Assembly (NCBI RefSeq): GCF_945649885.1
Contig: NZ_CALZFS010000006.1
Coordinates: 1-43,454, forward strand
Direction: 5' to 3'
Origin: an uncultured Corynebacterium sp.
Lineage (GTDB): Bacteria > Actinomycetota > Actinomycetes > Mycobacteriales > Mycobacteriaceae
DNA length: 43,454 bases
Position numbers and translations under genes: made by a program. The notes under the pieces were generated by a model that was not told the origin of the DNA, made no database searches, and saw only the letters and a program-made list of their open reading frames with translations. Below are positions 42,727 to 43,454 of this stretch, in pieces (the first letter of the stretch is position 1; every line of letters starts with the position of its first letter).

Positions 42727-43454
42727 ATGTCTAAATTCCTCTATAAGGTGGGTTCACTGGCCTACCGGAAGAAATGGCCTTTCCTGGCCTTCTGGATGAT
42801 TCTGCTCATCGCCACCGGAACCCTGGCCGGCCTGTTTGCAAAACCAACCACCAGTTCCTTCTCCATCCCCGGCATTGACTCCGTGGTCACCATGGAAAAG
42901 ATGCAGGAGCGCTTCCCCGGTTCCGATGATGCCACCAGCGCCGCCACCGGTTCGGTGGTCATCCAGGCACCGGAGGGCACCACACTCACTGATCCAGCTG
43001 TATCAGCTGAGGTCAACGCCATGCTCGCTGAGGTCCGTGACACCGGTGTGCTTGTCGACGCCGACACCACGGTCATCGACCCCGTCATGGCTGCCCAGGG
43101 CATGGCCGCACAGATGACCCCAGCCCTTGAAGCACAGGGTGTCCCAGCAGAGAAAATCGCTGCAGACCTCGCCTCAGTCAGCCCCTTGAGTCCTGACGAG
43201 ACCACCGGCATCATCTCCATGACCTTTGATGCCCCCACCGTCATGGATGTCACTGCTGAAGATCGTGAAGCAGTCACCAGCATCCTCGAGGAGTACGACG
43301 AAGGTGAGCTGACTGTTGTCTACAACGGCAACGTCTTCGGTGCCGCCGCGACCACCATCAACATGACCTCCGAGATTATCGGTCTGCTGGTCGCAGCCGT
43401 CGTCCTGATTGTCACTTTCGGTTCCTTCATTGCCGCTGGCATGCCGTTGATCTC
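42727..43454 (+). CDS. MMPL family transporter, N-terminal part (cut by window end)
   Basis: An RND-type mycolic lipid or drug exporter. Only the first 242 residues are present. The first membrane segment is RKKWPFLAFWMILLIATGTLAGLFA (about 15-38). It is followed by the periplasmic porter region, beginning SFSIPGIDSVVTMEKMQERFPG, a block typical of MmpL proteins. The next membrane segment IIGLLVAAVVLIVTFGS runs into the window edge. ATG 42727 follows TAAGGACTC. In C. glutamicum an MMPL gene lies in this neighbourhood; I do not assign a symbol. The substrate cannot be told from this part. Confidence 0.92.
   Translation, partial: MSKFLYKVGSLAYRKKWPFLAFWMILLIATGTLAGLFAKPTTSSFSIPGIDSVVTMEKMQERFPGSDDATSAATGSVVIQAPEGTTLTDPAVSAEVNAMLAEVRDTGVLVDADTTVIDPVMAAQGMAAQMTPALEAQGVPAEKIAADLASVSPLSPDETTGIISMTFDAPTVMDVTAEDREAVTSILEEYDEGELTVVYNGNVFGAAATTINMTSEIIGLLVAAVVLIVTFGSFIAAGMPLI

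Overview
The window is chromosomal DNA from a Corynebacterium of the C. glutamicum / C. efficiens / C. callunae clade. The evidence is gene content and order: ppx2-DUF501-ftsB-like-eno, an LpqU-like transglycosylase, porB/porC mycomembrane channels, mazG, the lysine permease lysI, TetR-mfd, ggtB, the CgtSR10-type two-component system with an ABC transporter and a multicopper oxidase, glmU-prsA, rplY, two pth genes flanking the long gapB, prfC, rraA and an MMPL transporter. This matches what I recall of the C. glutamicum cg1054-cg1115 stretch, read in the opposite sense. The species is not fixed by what I can see.

Layout. 1-4.7 kb (mostly minus): tRNA-Leu, exopolyphosphatase, DUF501, FtsB/DivIC-like protein, enolase, lytic transglycosylase. 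4.8-6.3 kb (plus): three tandem PorB-family secreted proteins. 6.2-9.9 kb: mazG and a small antitoxin-like protein (minus), lysI (plus), a frameshifted NucS-like nuclease gene (minus). 9.9-14.3 kb (minus): mfd coupled to a TetR regulator. 14.3-15.6 kb: tRNA-Gln, a thioredoxin-like lipoprotein gene broken by three frameshifts, a small unknown gene. 15.7-19.7 kb: gamma-glutamyltransferase lipoprotein, a membrane protein with an IPWPDW repeat, a badly decayed SWIM zinc-finger gene. 19.8-22.2 kb: a baeRF-type protein and a YihY-type membrane protein. 22.3-22.7 kb (plus): two paralogous 44-residue leaderless peptides. 22.7-28 kb (minus): response regulator, sensor kinase, ABC permease and ATPase, then a Tat-exported multicopper oxidase. 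28-32.6 kb (plus): MFS carrier, glmU-prsA, AlkD-like protein. 32.6-34.4 kb: structured leader, rplY, long hairpin, pth. 34.4-37.5 kb (minus): twin small CC-type Cys proteins, gapB, nitronate monooxygenase. 37.5-43.4 kb: second pth, a 67-residue Asp/Trp-rich peptide, prfC, a frameshifted DUF2199 gene, a SfLAP/GAP-type membrane protein, rraA, and the start of an MMPL gene cut by the window end.

How it fits together. Much of the window serves housekeeping and the cell envelope: peptidoglycan precursor supply (glmU), wall turnover, outer-membrane channels, MMPL lipid export, translation (rplY, two pth, prfC, baeRF) and central carbon metabolism (eno, gapB). The ABC transporter and two-component genes form one tightly packed operon with a palindromic site in front, and the twin 44-residue peptides converge on its far end.

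The most interesting unexplained items are the twin peptides, the Asp/Trp-rich peptide with its interleaved inverted-repeat leader, a terminator-containing leader in front of rplY, a tRNA-Leu(UAA) with a short variable loop, and four accessory genes with disrupted frames. Several of those disruptions sit next to G/C runs, so sequencing error must be excluded. The SWIM gene carries in-frame stop codons as well and looks truly decayed. All family assignments are by eye; no database search was run.
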